Part shown: positions 35,114 to 44,365 of the stretch, piece by piece | Layout of the letters: the number at the start of each line of letters is the position of its first letter | How positions within the stretch are numbered: position 1 is the stretch's first letter | Source of the DNA: an uncultured Sphingomonadaceae bacterium | Lineage (GTDB): Bacteria > Pseudomonadota > Alphaproteobacteria > Sphingomonadales > Sphingomonadaceae | Direction of reading: 5' to 3' | Length of the DNA: 64,000 nt | Assembly (NCBI GenBank): GCA_947499975.1 | Contig: CANMQE010000005.1 | Coordinates: 22,773 to 86,772, forward strand | Translations under genes and position numbers: made by a program | The notes under the pieces: generated by a model | Seen by the model: the letters and a program-made list of their open reading frames with translations, nothing else | Told to the model about the DNA's origin: nothing | The model's database searches: none

Positions 35114-36595
35114 GTGGCCGACGACAAGCCGAAAATGCAGAGGATCGAGGGCCACAAGGAAGAACGTTTCCTCGGCTCCGACGTGTTTTCCAGCGACAGC
35201 CGCAATCTTCCCCCGCCCAATGGCACGGGCACCGTGCGCGAGGATGCTCGCGACATCGATATCTATCACAAATGCGATGTCGCCGTGATCGGCGGCGGCC
35301 CGGCGGGCTGCGCTGCGGCATGGGCGGCAGCCAATGCGGGGGCGGATGTGACCCTGCTGGAACGCTACAATTGCCTGGGAGGTCTCTCCACCGGCGGGCT
35401 GGTGATGTGGATCGACCGGATGACCGACTGGAAAGGCAACCACGTCATCCAGGGGTTCGCCCGCCATTTCATCGACCGGATGCCGCCCGAGGGCGTGGCC
35501 GGTCCGCCGAGGGAGGACTGGGGTAGCGCCGATCCGGTGAAGGCAAGCTATTGGGGGCAGCGCACCACGGCATTTCACGGCATCGTGCAATGGGCACCCA
35601 CGCTGGACCCGGAGCGGATGAAGCTGAACAACCAGGAGATGCTGCTGGACGCGGGCGTGCGCATCGTGTTCCATGCCTGGGCGGCGCGTCCGCTGGTGGA
35701 GGACGGCGCGGCGAAAGGCGCGATCTTCGAAAGCAAGATGGGGCGCCATGCGCTGATGGCGAAGGTGGTGATCGACACCACCGGCGATGGCGACATGTTC
35801 GCCCGTGCAGGTGCGGATTTTGTCGACGATATCGAGGAAGGCGACGTCCACCATTCCATGAACACCGGATGGGTGTTGGGCGGCGTGAACATGGACCGCT
35901 GGATTGACTGGAAAGTCCACTACCCCGACGAGCTGCGCGAATTCATGCAGCGCGGGCGGGAGGAACTGGGATATTTCCAGACGCCCTATGTTAGTTGGCG
36001 GCCCGATATCGCGCTGTTCCTGGGGCCACGACAGAGCGGGCTTTCAGCGCTGGACGTGGACGACCAGACCGAAGTGGAGATCCGCAGCCATCGGCTGATG
36101 GAAGGTCACTGCCAGTTCTTTCGCCGCCACGCGCCGGGTTTCGAGAATGTCTACAGCCTGCAGAGCGCCAGCCAGCTTGGCGTGCGCCATACGCGAAGGC
36201 TGGCTGGCGTTACCAGAGTGGAGCGCGGCCAGTGGAGCGAGGCAGATCCGGTGGCGGACGAAATTGGCGTTTCGCCTTCGCTCAGCCCAAAGTTTCCGGT
36301 CGTCTCCGTCGGATACGGCAGCATTGTTCCACGTGCGCTGGATGGCCTGCTGGTGGGCGGGCGTCACATCAGCTGCGATGCTAACAGCCACGGCTTCATG
36401 CGCGAGATTCCACAGTGCTGGCTCACCGGCCATGCTGCGGGTGTGGGGGCCGCTCTTGCTGCCGACCAGGGGGTTCAGCCGCGCGACGTGGATGTCGACG
36501 CGATCCGCAAGCTATTGCGGCAGCAGGGCGCGCATCTGCACGATGACGAGGCCGTGGCTGCGGTGCGCGAGGCGGCGTCCATTCCTGCGCAATAG
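35114..36595 (+). CDS. FAD-dependent oxidoreductase (FAD_oxidored/pfam12831 type)
   Basis: A 493-residue flavoprotein with a Rossmann FAD site CDVAVIGGGPAGCAAAWAA (about residues 54-72), an acidic ribose-binding ERYNCLGGLSTGGLV, and a second FAD segment VVIDTTGDGDMFARAGADF. GGRHISCDANSHGFMREIPQCWLTGHAAG near the end (in two parts) is the C-terminal flavin-binding region of this family. The GTG start at 35114 follows GGAAGGAAAT. It may be in an operon with the SulP transporter. The family contains enzymes with very different substrates, so none is proposed. Confidence 0.85.
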   Translation: MADDKPKMQRIEGHKEERFLGSDVFSSDSRNLPPPNGTGTVREDARDIDIYHKCDVAVIGGGPAGCAAAWAAANAGADVTLLERYNCLGGLSTGGLVMWIDRMTDWKGNHVIQGFARHFIDRMPPEGVAGPPREDWGSADPVKASYWGQRTTAFHGIVQWAPTLDPERMKLNNQEMLLDAGVRIVFHAWAARPLVEDGAAKGAIFESKMGRHALMAKVVIDTTGDGDMFARAGADFVDDIEEGDVHHSMNTGWVLGGVNMDRWIDWKVHYPDELREFMQRGREELGYFQTPYVSWRPDIALFLGPRQSGLSALDVDDQTEVEIRSHRLMEGHCQFFRRHAPGFENVYSLQSASQLGVRHTRRLAGVTRVERGQWSEADPVADEIGVSPSLSPKFPVVSVGYGSIVPRALDGLLVGGRHISCDANSHGFMREIPQCWLTGHAAGVGAALAADQGVQPRDVDVDAIRKLLRQQGAHLHDDEAVAAVREAASIPAQ

Positions 36596-36679
36596 CCGCG
36601 TCTTGTCAGTTCGGCGAAAAAAGCCTGTCCTGCGGGCGCTTACGGTAACCTTCCGGTAAACAGCTGGCCGCTATCCAGC

Positions 36680-37000
36680 ATGCCTACTCTGTATGAAAGG
36701 GCTGCAATGGCGACCGGGTTGATGGATACGAAGGATGCAAACGTCGTGCGCGCCAAGGTGCGTGCCAAGACGGGCGGTTCCATCGATCTCCAGGTACTCG
36801 ATGTTTCAGCCGGGGGCTGCATGGTGGATTTCCACGGTTCCGCAGCGCGACCGGGGGAGCGTGTACTCGTGACGCTGCCGGGCCTCTCCGCCCTTCCCGC
36901 AGAGCTGGTGTGGGCCGAGGATGGCCGTGCAGGCATCGCTTACGAAGCGCCGCTGCACGAAACCGTGCTGCGCAGGCTGGAAGCCCTGATGGGCCGCTAG
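36680..37000 (+). CDS. PilZ-domain protein
   Basis: A 106-residue single-domain protein. QVLDVSAGGCMVDFHG matches the D/NxSxxG half of the c-di-GMP binding motif, and VRAKVRAKTGG upstream offers only a weak version of the RxxxR half. So nucleotide binding may be reduced or absent. Short PilZ proteins act as c-di-GMP effectors for motility or exopolysaccharide. An alternative start is the ATG at 36707. It converges on the dehydratase gene (4-nt gap). Confidence 0.8.
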   Translation: MPTLYERAAMATGLMDTKDANVVRAKVRAKTGGSIDLQVLDVSAGGCMVDFHGSAARPGERVLVTLPGLSALPAELVWAEDGRAGIAYEAPLHETVLRRLEALMGR

Positions 37001-37004
37001 GCCG

Positions 37005-38666
37005 CTATTTCCGTTCAGGCACCAGCACGCCGCCCGTTCGCATCGGGCGCACCGTTTCGCGGAAACTGGAAAGATATCCGGTCGCCTCGACCATCAGGCC
37101 GGGGCCAGCGCGCTTCGCCAGTTCATCCGCCGGCACATCCAGATCGAGGCTGCGGTTCTTCACGGAGATGCGCACCGTATCGCCCTCGCGCACCAGCCCG
37201 ATGGGGGAGCCTTCCTCTGCCGCCTCTGGCGACACCTCGGCCACGGTCAGGCCCTTCAGGCACAGGCCTGACAATTGTCCGTCGGTGACGAATGCCGTGG
37301 TCTTGGCAAGTCCCGCGGCATCGAGGGCAAACAGGATGAGCGAGGCGCCACCGCCCATGGCCGGTCCGCCTTTCAGCCCCTGGTTGCGGCTGATCACCAC
37401 GTCGCCGTCCTTGATATCGCCCGCCTCGATCGCGGCCATGCATTCGTGCGTGTCTTCGAACACGCGCGCGGTGCCGGTAAACTCCTCGGGCCGGCTGCCA
37501 TCGCGAATGCCAAGTCGCACCACGGCAGTATCGGCAAAGCTGCCGGAGAGAATCGCAATCGTCGGTCCTTCGCTGAACGGCGTATCGAGTGGCTGGATAA
37601 TTTCCGGTCCCTCCACTTCATACTCCGCCAGATTTTCGGCCAGCGTCTTGCCGGTGCAGGTCATTGCGCCGGGATTGATGCGCCCTTCCAAGCGTTTCAG
37701 AACACCGCGCGCGCCGCCTGCATCCTCGAACTGTTCGATTCGCACGGCACCCGTCGGGCGCACTGGCGAAAGCAGCGGCACGTCACTGAATTCCTCCATC
37801 AGGGCAAACACATCCACGCCGTTCTCTGCTTCGATAGCGGTGGCCTGCAGGTGCTTGATCGCATTGATCGAACCGCCGACGGCCAGCAGCGTGGCCACCG
37901 CATTGCGGAATGCCTCGGGCGTCAGGATCTGGCGCGGGCGAAGATCCTCCCACACCATCTCGACGATACGTCTGCCCGCCGCGCGGGCATTGGCCTGCAT
38001 CTTCGGGCTGTTGGCGCGAACTGGCGCATTGCCGGGCAGGCACATGCCAAGTGCCTCCACCACGGAATGCATCGTGTTGGCGGTTGCCATGCCGGCGCAC
38101 ACGCCTGGTCCCATGATGGCGTTTTCGGCCATGTCGGGGATCGGAAACTTCGGCTCCTTGCCAAAGATCGCGCCGACCTGGCCTGACCAGACATCTTCCA
38201 CATCTACAGGCTCACCGTCGATCTCGCCTGCCTGCTGATAGCCACCAATCACGAGGATCGTGGGAATGTTCAGCCGCGCCGCCGCCATCAGGTGGCCCGG
38301 CGGCGTCTTGTCGCAACTGGTGAGGCAGATCATGCCGTCCAGCAGAGCGGCCTCAACCTGCACCTCGATATCGTTGGCGATGATGTCTCGCCCGGCGAGG
38401 ATATAGCTGCCCTTCTTTGCAGCGCCGGTAATGAAATCCGACGGTGCGGCCGTGCGCACCTCGAACGGAATGCCGCCCGCCGCGCGGATCTCCTCCTTCA
38501 CCATTTTTGCGATGCCATCGAGATGGGCATAGCAGATCGCCAGTTCGCTGGAGGAGTTCACCACCGCGATCTTCGGCTTCTCCATATCCTCTTTCGAAAG
38601 GCCCAGCGCCTTCCAGTTGGCACGGCGACCGGGATTGTTGGCAGCAAGCGAGCGCAATTCGACCAT
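37005..38666 (-). CDS. IlvD/Edd family dehydratase
   Basis: A 553-residue Fe-S dehydratase. Three cluster cysteines are visible in AICYAHLD, LTSCDKTPPGH and GPGVCAGMATANTM, as in dihydroxyacid and sugar-acid dehydratases of the 2Fe-2S type. SGSFADTAVVRLG and QGLKGGPAMGGG lie in the C-terminal barrel. The paired MFS gene 12 nt upstream on the same strand suggests a role in sugar-acid or organic-acid catabolism, not isoleucine/valine biosynthesis, though both are possible from sequence alone. Confidence 0.88.
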   Translation of the reverse strand: MVELRSLAANNPGRRANWKALGLSKEDMEKPKIAVVNSSSELAICYAHLDGIAKMVKEEIRAAGGIPFEVRTAAPSDFITGAAKKGSYILAGRDIIANDIEVQVEAALLDGMICLTSCDKTPPGHLMAAARLNIPTILVIGGYQQAGEIDGEPVDVEDVWSGQVGAIFGKEPKFPIPDMAENAIMGPGVCAGMATANTMHSVVEALGMCLPGNAPVRANSPKMQANARAAGRRIVEMVWEDLRPRQILTPEAFRNAVATLLAVGGSINAIKHLQATAIEAENGVDVFALMEEFSDVPLLSPVRPTGAVRIEQFEDAGGARGVLKRLEGRINPGAMTCTGKTLAENLAEYEVEGPEIIQPLDTPFSEGPTIAILSGSFADTAVVRLGIRDGSRPEEFTGTARVFEDTHECMAAIEAGDIKDGDVVISRNQGLKGGPAMGGGASLILFALDAAGLAKTTAFVTDGQLSGLCLKGLTVAEVSPEAAEEGSPIGLVREGDTVRISVKNRSLDLDVPADELAKRAGPGLMVEATGYLSSFRETVRPMRTGGVLVPERK

Positions 38667-38678
38667 GGTGGTGCTTTC

Positions 38679-40100
38679 CTATTCGGCAGGTTGGGCGGAA
38701 GCCGCCCGTGAGTTCTTGGTATCTTGCGTGCTTTGCGGCAGGCGCCGGGCGAAATGGGCAAGCGCGGTGATACACATCACGATGCCGCCAAGGCAGAAGG
38801 CCGTGAAGACATAGCCATCCCTCGCTCCGGACTCGCCCTGGAGGAAGCCCGCGGCAGAGCCGATCATCGGAGCGGCCACCGCGCCGAACTTCGCCATGAA
38901 GCTGGCCCAGCCGCCGCCGAAACTGCGCACGGCGCTGGGGTAATAGATGCTGGTAATGGAAATCACTGCGGCATGGCCCGCGCCAACGAATATCGCTCCG
39001 ATCAGCAACGTGGTGGCCAGCTCTGTTCCGCCGGCGACATAACCGAAGCCGACAAGCAGGACGATCGGAATGCCGATCAGCGGCGCAATGGCGATCCAGC
39101 CGGGGCCGCGCTTTTCGGTAAGCGCCAGCAGCAGGACCCCGCCAATCGCGCCCACCATGCCGCTGGCGGCAGAAAGCCACGCGGCATCCGTGCGTTCGAT
39201 GCCGAGGTTCTCCATGAAGATCACGCCATATGCGTTCTTCAGGTAGATCGCGACACTGGAGAAGAAATAGGCCCCCCAGATCAGCGGGGTGACAATCCAC
39301 AGCGCCCCGACGAAAAGTTCCTTGAACTTCAGCAGCGGGTTCTCGCTGCGCGTGGTCTGCCGCTCGTCGGAAAGGGTATATTCGGTGTAGTCCGAAAGAT
39401 CGGCCTTGGGATCGAACCGCGAGAGGGTGCTCTCTATCTTTTCGGGTGATTTGCCTTTGGCCGTCATCCAGCGGGCGCTTTCAGGCAGGGTGAACAGCAG
39501 CAGGAGGGCAAAGACGCCCGTCATGGCCCCGCACACCCAGAAAATGCCCTGCCAGCCCAGCACCGGGGCAGTGAAATTGGCGATGGGTGCCGCGGACGAT
39601 GCGCCGAAACTGAAGCCCAGCATGATGATGGTGACGGATGTGGAGCGCATGGCCTTGGGCATGCTCTCGATGCTTAGCGCCCAGACCGGGGCCAGCAGCC
39701 CGCCGATGGCAAGGCCGGAAATGAAGCGCAGGGCAATCAGCATTTCCGGCGTGGTGGCAAACCCTACCAGCGTGGTCAGCACCGCGCTGCCTATGGTGCA
39801 GGCGATGATGACAGGGCGGCGCCCCAGCACGTCTCCGAGATAGGCGCCGAAAAGCGATCCGACCATCTGGCCCAGAAAGGCTGCCGAGGTGATGATGCCG
39901 GTGGTGTAATCATCAATTCCCCACTCGTCGCGGATGTAGGGCAGGGCATAGGGCAGGGCGGTAAAATCCTGCCCGTCGAAAAAGGTAACAAAGCTGCACA
40001 GCATCAGCAGATAGGCGTGATACCGGTTAAAGCCCCGCTCCTGCAGAAACTGCGCGACATCCAGCGTGCCGCCAGCGGCATTTCCGGGCGATGTCGCCAT
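38679..40100 (-). CDS. MFS transporter, aromatic/organic acid:H+ symporter-like
   Basis: A 473-residue 12-helix transporter. The loop 2-3 motif is GAYLGDVLGRRPVII, and LRFISGLAIGGLLAPVWAL with RSTSVTIIMLGFSFG recall the AAHS/metabolite:H+ symporters. DGQDFTALPYALPY in helix 1 carries the acidic residue typical of acid symporters. It probably imports the substrate of the following dehydratase. The start is the ATG at 40100. Confidence 0.85.
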   Translation of the reverse strand: MATSPGNAAGGTLDVAQFLQERGFNRYHAYLLMLCSFVTFFDGQDFTALPYALPYIRDEWGIDDYTTGIITSAAFLGQMVGSLFGAYLGDVLGRRPVIIACTIGSAVLTTLVGFATTPEMLIALRFISGLAIGGLLAPVWALSIESMPKAMRSTSVTIIMLGFSFGASSAAPIANFTAPVLGWQGIFWVCGAMTGVFALLLLFTLPESARWMTAKGKSPEKIESTLSRFDPKADLSDYTEYTLSDERQTTRSENPLLKFKELFVGALWIVTPLIWGAYFFSSVAIYLKNAYGVIFMENLGIERTDAAWLSAASGMVGAIGGVLLLALTEKRGPGWIAIAPLIGIPIVLLVGFGYVAGGTELATTLLIGAIFVGAGHAAVISITSIYYPSAVRSFGGGWASFMAKFGAVAAPMIGSAAGFLQGESGARDGYVFTAFCLGGIVMCITALAHFARRLPQSTQDTKNSRAASAQPAE

Positions 40101-40186
40101 GCTGCCTGTTCTCCCACTTATTGATTATGTCCGAATCAGCCTAATCGCCATAATCATCCGGCGCCAGTGTTAAACTCGCATTGCGA

Positions 40187-40912
40187 TCATGCTGGTTCGG
40201 AAGCCCAGCCAATCTTTTGCAGATAATCGTCCAGCGCGTCCGCCTGCGGTGCGGACGAAGGCCAGGCAAAGATGCTGCGGTCCGCCAGGCGATAGCCACC
40301 TTCCGGCACCGTTTCGATCAGCGCATCGCATTCCACGCCCGCCAGCTTGGCCCGCAGGCGCGAGACGTGCACTTCCACGCTGTTGGTTTCCGGTTCGTGG
40401 TTCAGGCGCCAGACGTCGGTTATCAGTTGCTGCCGCGTAACGCGCTGGCCGGGGGTGTCGGCCAGACGCCAAAGCAGGCTGAATTCGCGCGGGTGGAGTC
40501 CCAGCCACCGTGCGCCGTGCCGCACATCGCGGTGAAACAAATCCAGCGTCAGCGGACCGATATCGCGCCACCGGGGCAGCCTGCCGAACATGTCCGCCAC
40601 GCGCCGGGTGCGGGCCTCCAGTTCATGCAGGCCGGTATCGCCTGACAAGGCTTCCGCACAGCCAAGGGAGAGAAGTCGGGCGCGCTCCTCAGCTTCTTCC
40701 ACGCCCAGCAGGATCAGGCGCCAGGCGGGGCGATCGGCTTCTGCCAGCGCAAGCCGCTGTTCCGGCACAAGGTTGCGCGTATCGAAGATCAATACGTGGC
40801 GACATTCGGCCCGGCACCCGCCATGGCCATCGCACAGCGTCCAGCCGACTGTTCGCAGATCCCATCGGGGCGATGGCAGCCTGCTGTCTGCTATCCAGCC
40901 GAAACAGCTCAT
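40187..40912 (-). CDS. Winged-helix regulator with a degenerate receiver-like N-terminus
   Basis: A 241-residue protein. The C-terminal 100 residues form an OmpR/PhoB-type DNA-binding domain (LGLHPREFSLLWRLADTPGQ; VTRQQLITDVWR; NSVEVHVSRLRAKL; VPEGGYRLA). The N-terminal part (HVLIFDTRNLVPEQRLALAE ... LLSLGCAEALSG) looks like a receiver fold, but I cannot find the paired acidic residues or the conserved lysine. So it is probably not controlled by phosphorylation in the ordinary way. No histidine kinase gene is adjacent. The target is unknown; the MFS/dehydratase genes lie 86 nt downstream on the same strand. Confidence 0.8.
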   Translation of the reverse strand: MSCFGWIADSRLPSPRWDLRTVGWTLCDGHGGCRAECRHVLIFDTRNLVPEQRLALAEADRPAWRLILLGVEEAEERARLLSLGCAEALSGDTGLHELEARTRRVADMFGRLPRWRDIGPLTLDLFHRDVRHGARWLGLHPREFSLLWRLADTPGQRVTRQQLITDVWRLNHEPETNSVEVHVSRLRAKLAGVECDALIETVPEGGYRLADRSIFAWPSSAPQADALDDYLQKIGWASEPA

Positions 40913-41023
40913 AGATGCCGTGCCTCACTTCACCTGCAATCAGGGCAGCAGCATCAGTCGCTCATGCCAACGCGCAGCTGCCGCTCGCCCCCTCGCTTAT
41001 CTGCATCCGAGGCGGGCGGAGGC

Positions 41024-42226
41024 TTATTTGCCCGGCGTTTCCATGCCCATGTCCTGGAAATAGCGCTTGATGTTGCGGGCAGCCTGCCGCAGCCGCTGCT
41101 CGTTCTCCACCATGGCGATGCGCACATAGCCCTCACCGTCCTCGCCATAGCCGACACCCGGCGCCACCGCGACTTCGGCCCTGGTCAGCAACTGCTTGGA
41201 AAATTCAAGGCTACCCATGTCCTTCAGTGGTTCTGGTAGCGGGGCCCAGGCGAACATGCTTGCGGGCGGAGGCGGAATGTCCCAGCCTGCGCGGCCAAAT
41301 GCCTCCACCATCACATCGCGCCTCTTGTGATAAAGGTTGCGATTGGTTTCCACCATGTCCTGCGGCCCGTTCAGCGCGGCGCAGGCGGCGGCCTGGATCG
41401 GCGTGAAGGCCCCGTAATCGATATAGCTTTTCACCCGCGACAGGGCGGAAATAAGCGTGGGATTGCCCACCGCGAAACCGATACGCCAGCCGGCCATCGA
41501 ATAGGTCTTGGAAAGACTGGTGAACTCTACTGCCACATCCTTCGCGCCCTTCGCCTGAAGGATGGAGGGCGTCGGTTTGCCGTCGTAGTAAAGCTCGGAA
41601 TAGGCAAGGTCCGACAGCAGCCACACCTTGTGGAATTTCGCCCAGTCAACCAGTTGCTCGTAGAAGGCCAGGTCCACCACCTCTGCAGTGGGGTTGCTGG
41701 GGTAGTTCACCACCAGGATCGTGGGGCGCGGGACGGTGAAGTTCATCGCCGCTTCCAGTTCCTCCCAGTAACGCGCATCGGGCGTGGTGGGCACGCTGCG
41801 GATCGATGCACCGGCGATGATGAAGCCGAACGTGTGAATCGGGTAGGAAGGGTTTGGCGCCAGGATCGTGTCGCCCGGCGCGGTGATTGCCGTGGCGAGA
41901 CTGGCCAGGCCTTCCTTGGAGCCCAGCGTGACCACCACTTCAGTGTCGGGATTGATATCCACGCCGAAGCGGTTCTTGTAATAATTCGCCTGGGCCTTGC
42001 GCAGACCGGGGATGCCCTTTGACTGGGAATAGCCGTGCGCATCGGGGTTTTGCGCCGTCTCGCACAACTTGTCGATCACGTGCTGCGGAGGCGGCAGATC
42101 GGGATTGCCCATGCCAAGATCGATGATGTCCCGGCCTTCCGCACGCGCGGCCGCTCGCATCGCGTTGACTTCGGCGATGACATAGGGCGGGAGGCGCTTG
42201 ATGCGGTAGAATTGCTGGTCCATCAT
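41024..42226 (-). CDS. Class I/II aminotransferase, AlaC-like (glutamate-pyruvate transaminase)
   Basis: A 400-residue PLP enzyme. The lysine is in TSLSKTYSMAGWRIGF, the phosphate-binding part in TLGSKEGLASL, and NYPSNPTAEVVDLAFY and RIAMVENEQRLRQA complete the fold type I pattern. The N-terminus FYRIKRLPPYVIAEVNAMR is characteristic of the AlaC/YfdZ group, which makes alanine from pyruvate; other specificities such as diaminopimelate transamination are possible. It diverges from phaC across 132 bp. Confidence 0.88.
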   Translation of the reverse strand: MMDQQFYRIKRLPPYVIAEVNAMRAAARAEGRDIIDLGMGNPDLPPPQHVIDKLCETAQNPDAHGYSQSKGIPGLRKAQANYYKNRFGVDINPDTEVVVTLGSKEGLASLATAITAPGDTILAPNPSYPIHTFGFIIAGASIRSVPTTPDARYWEELEAAMNFTVPRPTILVVNYPSNPTAEVVDLAFYEQLVDWAKFHKVWLLSDLAYSELYYDGKPTPSILQAKGAKDVAVEFTSLSKTYSMAGWRIGFAVGNPTLISALSRVKSYIDYGAFTPIQAAACAALNGPQDMVETNRNLYHKRRDVMVEAFGRAGWDIPPPPASMFAWAPLPEPLKDMGSLEFSKQLLTRAEVAVAPGVGYGEDGEGYVRIAMVENEQRLRQAARNIKRYFQDMGMETPGK

Positions 42227-42358
42227 TTCCTTCTCTTGGCTGTTTGCCTGTCTTCAGGTGGCGCCTGTCTGGCTGAAAGCCGGGCCAAGCGCAACGCAAC
42301 TTGGTCTTGCAGGCGGTAAAGGCTGCCATTCCGCGTATTTGATCTATAGGGTTGGAAC

Positions 42359-44227
42359 ATGGCTGACGATTCAAAAGGCGGCGAGGACGCTGCAGACATT
42401 TTCACCGAAATGCTTCGTATGCAGGGCGAAGCTGCGCGGCAGATGATGCAGACCTTCGCGCCTGCGGCGGCCGATTCCTTGCCTGACAGGCCCGATGCCG
42501 ACGCGATGGGCAAGGCGATGATGGAGTTCCAGGAAACCTGGCTGCAATTCTGCCTGCCCGAAAAAAATCGCGGCGCGCCGCTGCTGACCGATCCCGCCAG
42601 CTGGATGGACGCGATGCGCAATCTGTCTGCCGCCAACCCCATGCTGGATGCCGAAGCACAGCAGAAGCTCTGGGCGGACGGAATGCAATTATGGCACGAC
42701 GTACTGAGCCAGTATTCAAACCGGAACGATGACACCGAAGGCGCGGCTCAGCTGCCGTTTCGCGATCGCCGTTTCTCCGATCCGGCATGGCGCGAACAGC
42801 CCGTCTTTGCTCTGATCCACCAGACCTATCTACTCATTGCGCAGCGCCTGTCCGATAGCATCGACACTGCGGAAGGACTTTCGGAGAAGGATCGCGAGAA
42901 CCTGCGCTTTGCGTCGAAGGGGGTGATCGATGCCATGAGTCCGGCCAATTTCCCCATGATGAACCCGGTCGTGCTGGAGCGCACGGTGGAAACCAAGGGC
43001 GAGAATCTGGTGCGGGGGATGGAGCGGCTTTCCCACGATCTGGAGAAGGGGCAGCTGACCCACACCGATACCAGCAAGTTCAAGCTGGGCGAGAACATCG
43101 CGACTACGCCGGGCAAGGTGATCTACGAAAGCAGGCTGTTCCAGATCCTGCATTACACCCCCACCACGCCGGAAGTGATGGAGACGCCGCTGCTGATCTT
43201 CCCGCCGTGGATCAACCGGTTCTACATCCTCGATCTGCAGCCGAAGAAAAGCTTTGTTCGCTGGGCGGTGGAGCAGGGCATTTCCGTATTGCTCGTCAGC
43301 TGGAAATCCGCTGACGAGAGCATGGCTGATGTCGAATGGGACGATTACATCCTCGCCCAGATGGAAGCCATCGATGTGGTAAGGGAAAGGCTGAAGGTGC
43401 CTAGCGCTCATGCCATCGGCTACTGCGTTGCAGGCACCACGCTGGCCGCGACGCTGGCGGTGATGGCGCGTCGCGGGGAGGCGGACAAGGTAAAGAGCGC
43501 CACCTTCTTCACCGCGCAGGTGGATTTCGAGCACGCGGGCGAGCTCAAGCTGTTCATCGACGAGGGCAAGCTTGAATTCATCCGGCAGGCCAGCAAGGGC
43601 GGATATCTGGACGGGCGCTATCTTGCTGCCACGTTCAACATGCTGCGCGGCAGCGATCTGATCTGGAATTACGTGGTGAACCACTATCTTCTGGGGGAAG
43701 ATTATCCGGCTTTCGACCTGCTTTACTGGAATGGAGATGTCACCAATCTGCCGGCGAAATGGCACGCGGCCTATCTGCAGGACCTGTATCGGGACAATCT
43801 GCTGGCGGAGCCCGATGCACTGGGTGCAGACGGGACATCGATCGATCTTCGGATGATCCAGACCCCGACGTATATCCAGGCGGGGCGTGAAGACCACATT
43901 GCCCCTCCCGAAAGCGTGTTCCGCGCGCTGGACCATTTCTCCGGTTCAAACCGGTTTGTCCTTGCTGGCAGCGGCCATATCGCTGGCGTGGTGAACCCTC
44001 CCGGCGCCAACAAGTACCAGTACTGGACGAACGATGGCGAGTTCGCTTCTCTGGACGAGTTCATCGAAGGCGCGACGGAGCATCCGGGAAGCTGGTGGCC
44101 GGACTGGCTGAAATGGCTGGAGGCGCAGGAACCAAAGCGGGTAAAGACCACCGGTCCGCGCAAGCCTGGCAGCAGGGCCAACCCTGCGATCGAAGACGCG
44201 CCAGGGCGTTACGTCTCCATGCGATAA
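42359..44227 (+). CDS. phaC: Class I poly(3-hydroxyalkanoate) synthase
   Basis: A 622-residue enzyme that polymerises 3-hydroxyacyl-CoA into PHA granules. The lipase-like box IGYCVAGT contains the catalytic Cys356. The catalytic Asp lies in GREDHIAPPESV and the His in GSGHIAGVVNPP. The PWINRFYILDLQPKKSFVRW stretch is also typical. Class I is indicated by length and by a phasin gene next to it with no phaE. The N-terminal region is slightly long. ATG at 42359 follows GGTTGGA. Confidence 0.96.
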   Translation: MADDSKGGEDAADIFTEMLRMQGEAARQMMQTFAPAAADSLPDRPDADAMGKAMMEFQETWLQFCLPEKNRGAPLLTDPASWMDAMRNLSAANPMLDAEAQQKLWADGMQLWHDVLSQYSNRNDDTEGAAQLPFRDRRFSDPAWREQPVFALIHQTYLLIAQRLSDSIDTAEGLSEKDRENLRFASKGVIDAMSPANFPMMNPVVLERTVETKGENLVRGMERLSHDLEKGQLTHTDTSKFKLGENIATTPGKVIYESRLFQILHYTPTTPEVMETPLLIFPPWINRFYILDLQPKKSFVRWAVEQGISVLLVSWKSADESMADVEWDDYILAQMEAIDVVRERLKVPSAHAIGYCVAGTTLAATLAVMARRGEADKVKSATFFTAQVDFEHAGELKLFIDEGKLEFIRQASKGGYLDGRYLAATFNMLRGSDLIWNYVVNHYLLGEDYPAFDLLYWNGDVTNLPAKWHAAYLQDLYRDNLLAEPDALGADGTSIDLRMIQTPTYIQAGREDHIAPPESVFRALDHFSGSNRFVLAGSGHIAGVVNPPGANKYQYWTNDGEFASLDEFIEGATEHPGSWWPDWLKWLEAQEPKRVKTTGPRKPGSRANPAIEDAPGRYVSMR

Positions 44228-44247
44228 CACTGGCTGTAGAGCTTATG

Positions 44248-44309
44248 GTGCACTGCAACATTTTTCCTTGACTTCGCGACTGCAAGATTCTATTTGTGCA
44301 TTGCAGCAT
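44248..44309 (+). promoter_or_regulatory. Phasin promoter flanked by a direct repeat (candidate PhaR sites)
   Basis: A sigma-70-like promoter, TTGACT (44268-44273), 17-bp spacer, TATTTG (44291-44296), precedes the phasin gene by about 70 nt. Two near-identical copies of GTGCAYTGCARCAT lie at 44248-44261, just upstream of -35, and at 44296-44309, over the start site. TGC/GCA-rich elements around phasin promoters are bound by PhaR in alphaproteobacteria, so this is probably the granule-sensing repressor site. phaR itself is not in the window. Confidence 0.65.
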
Positions 44310-44365
44310 GAGCCTTCGAAAAGTATTCGAACGATCCTGCGGCGATGAATTGCAAGCGAGGAAAT

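Noticed and set aside
37275..38186. A 303-codon plus-strand open frame
   Set aside because: It is antisense to the IlvD/Edd dehydratase, which shows all three cluster cysteine motifs.
42830..43936. A 368-codon minus-strand open frame
   Set aside because: It is antisense to phaC and has no ribosome site or recognisable domain.
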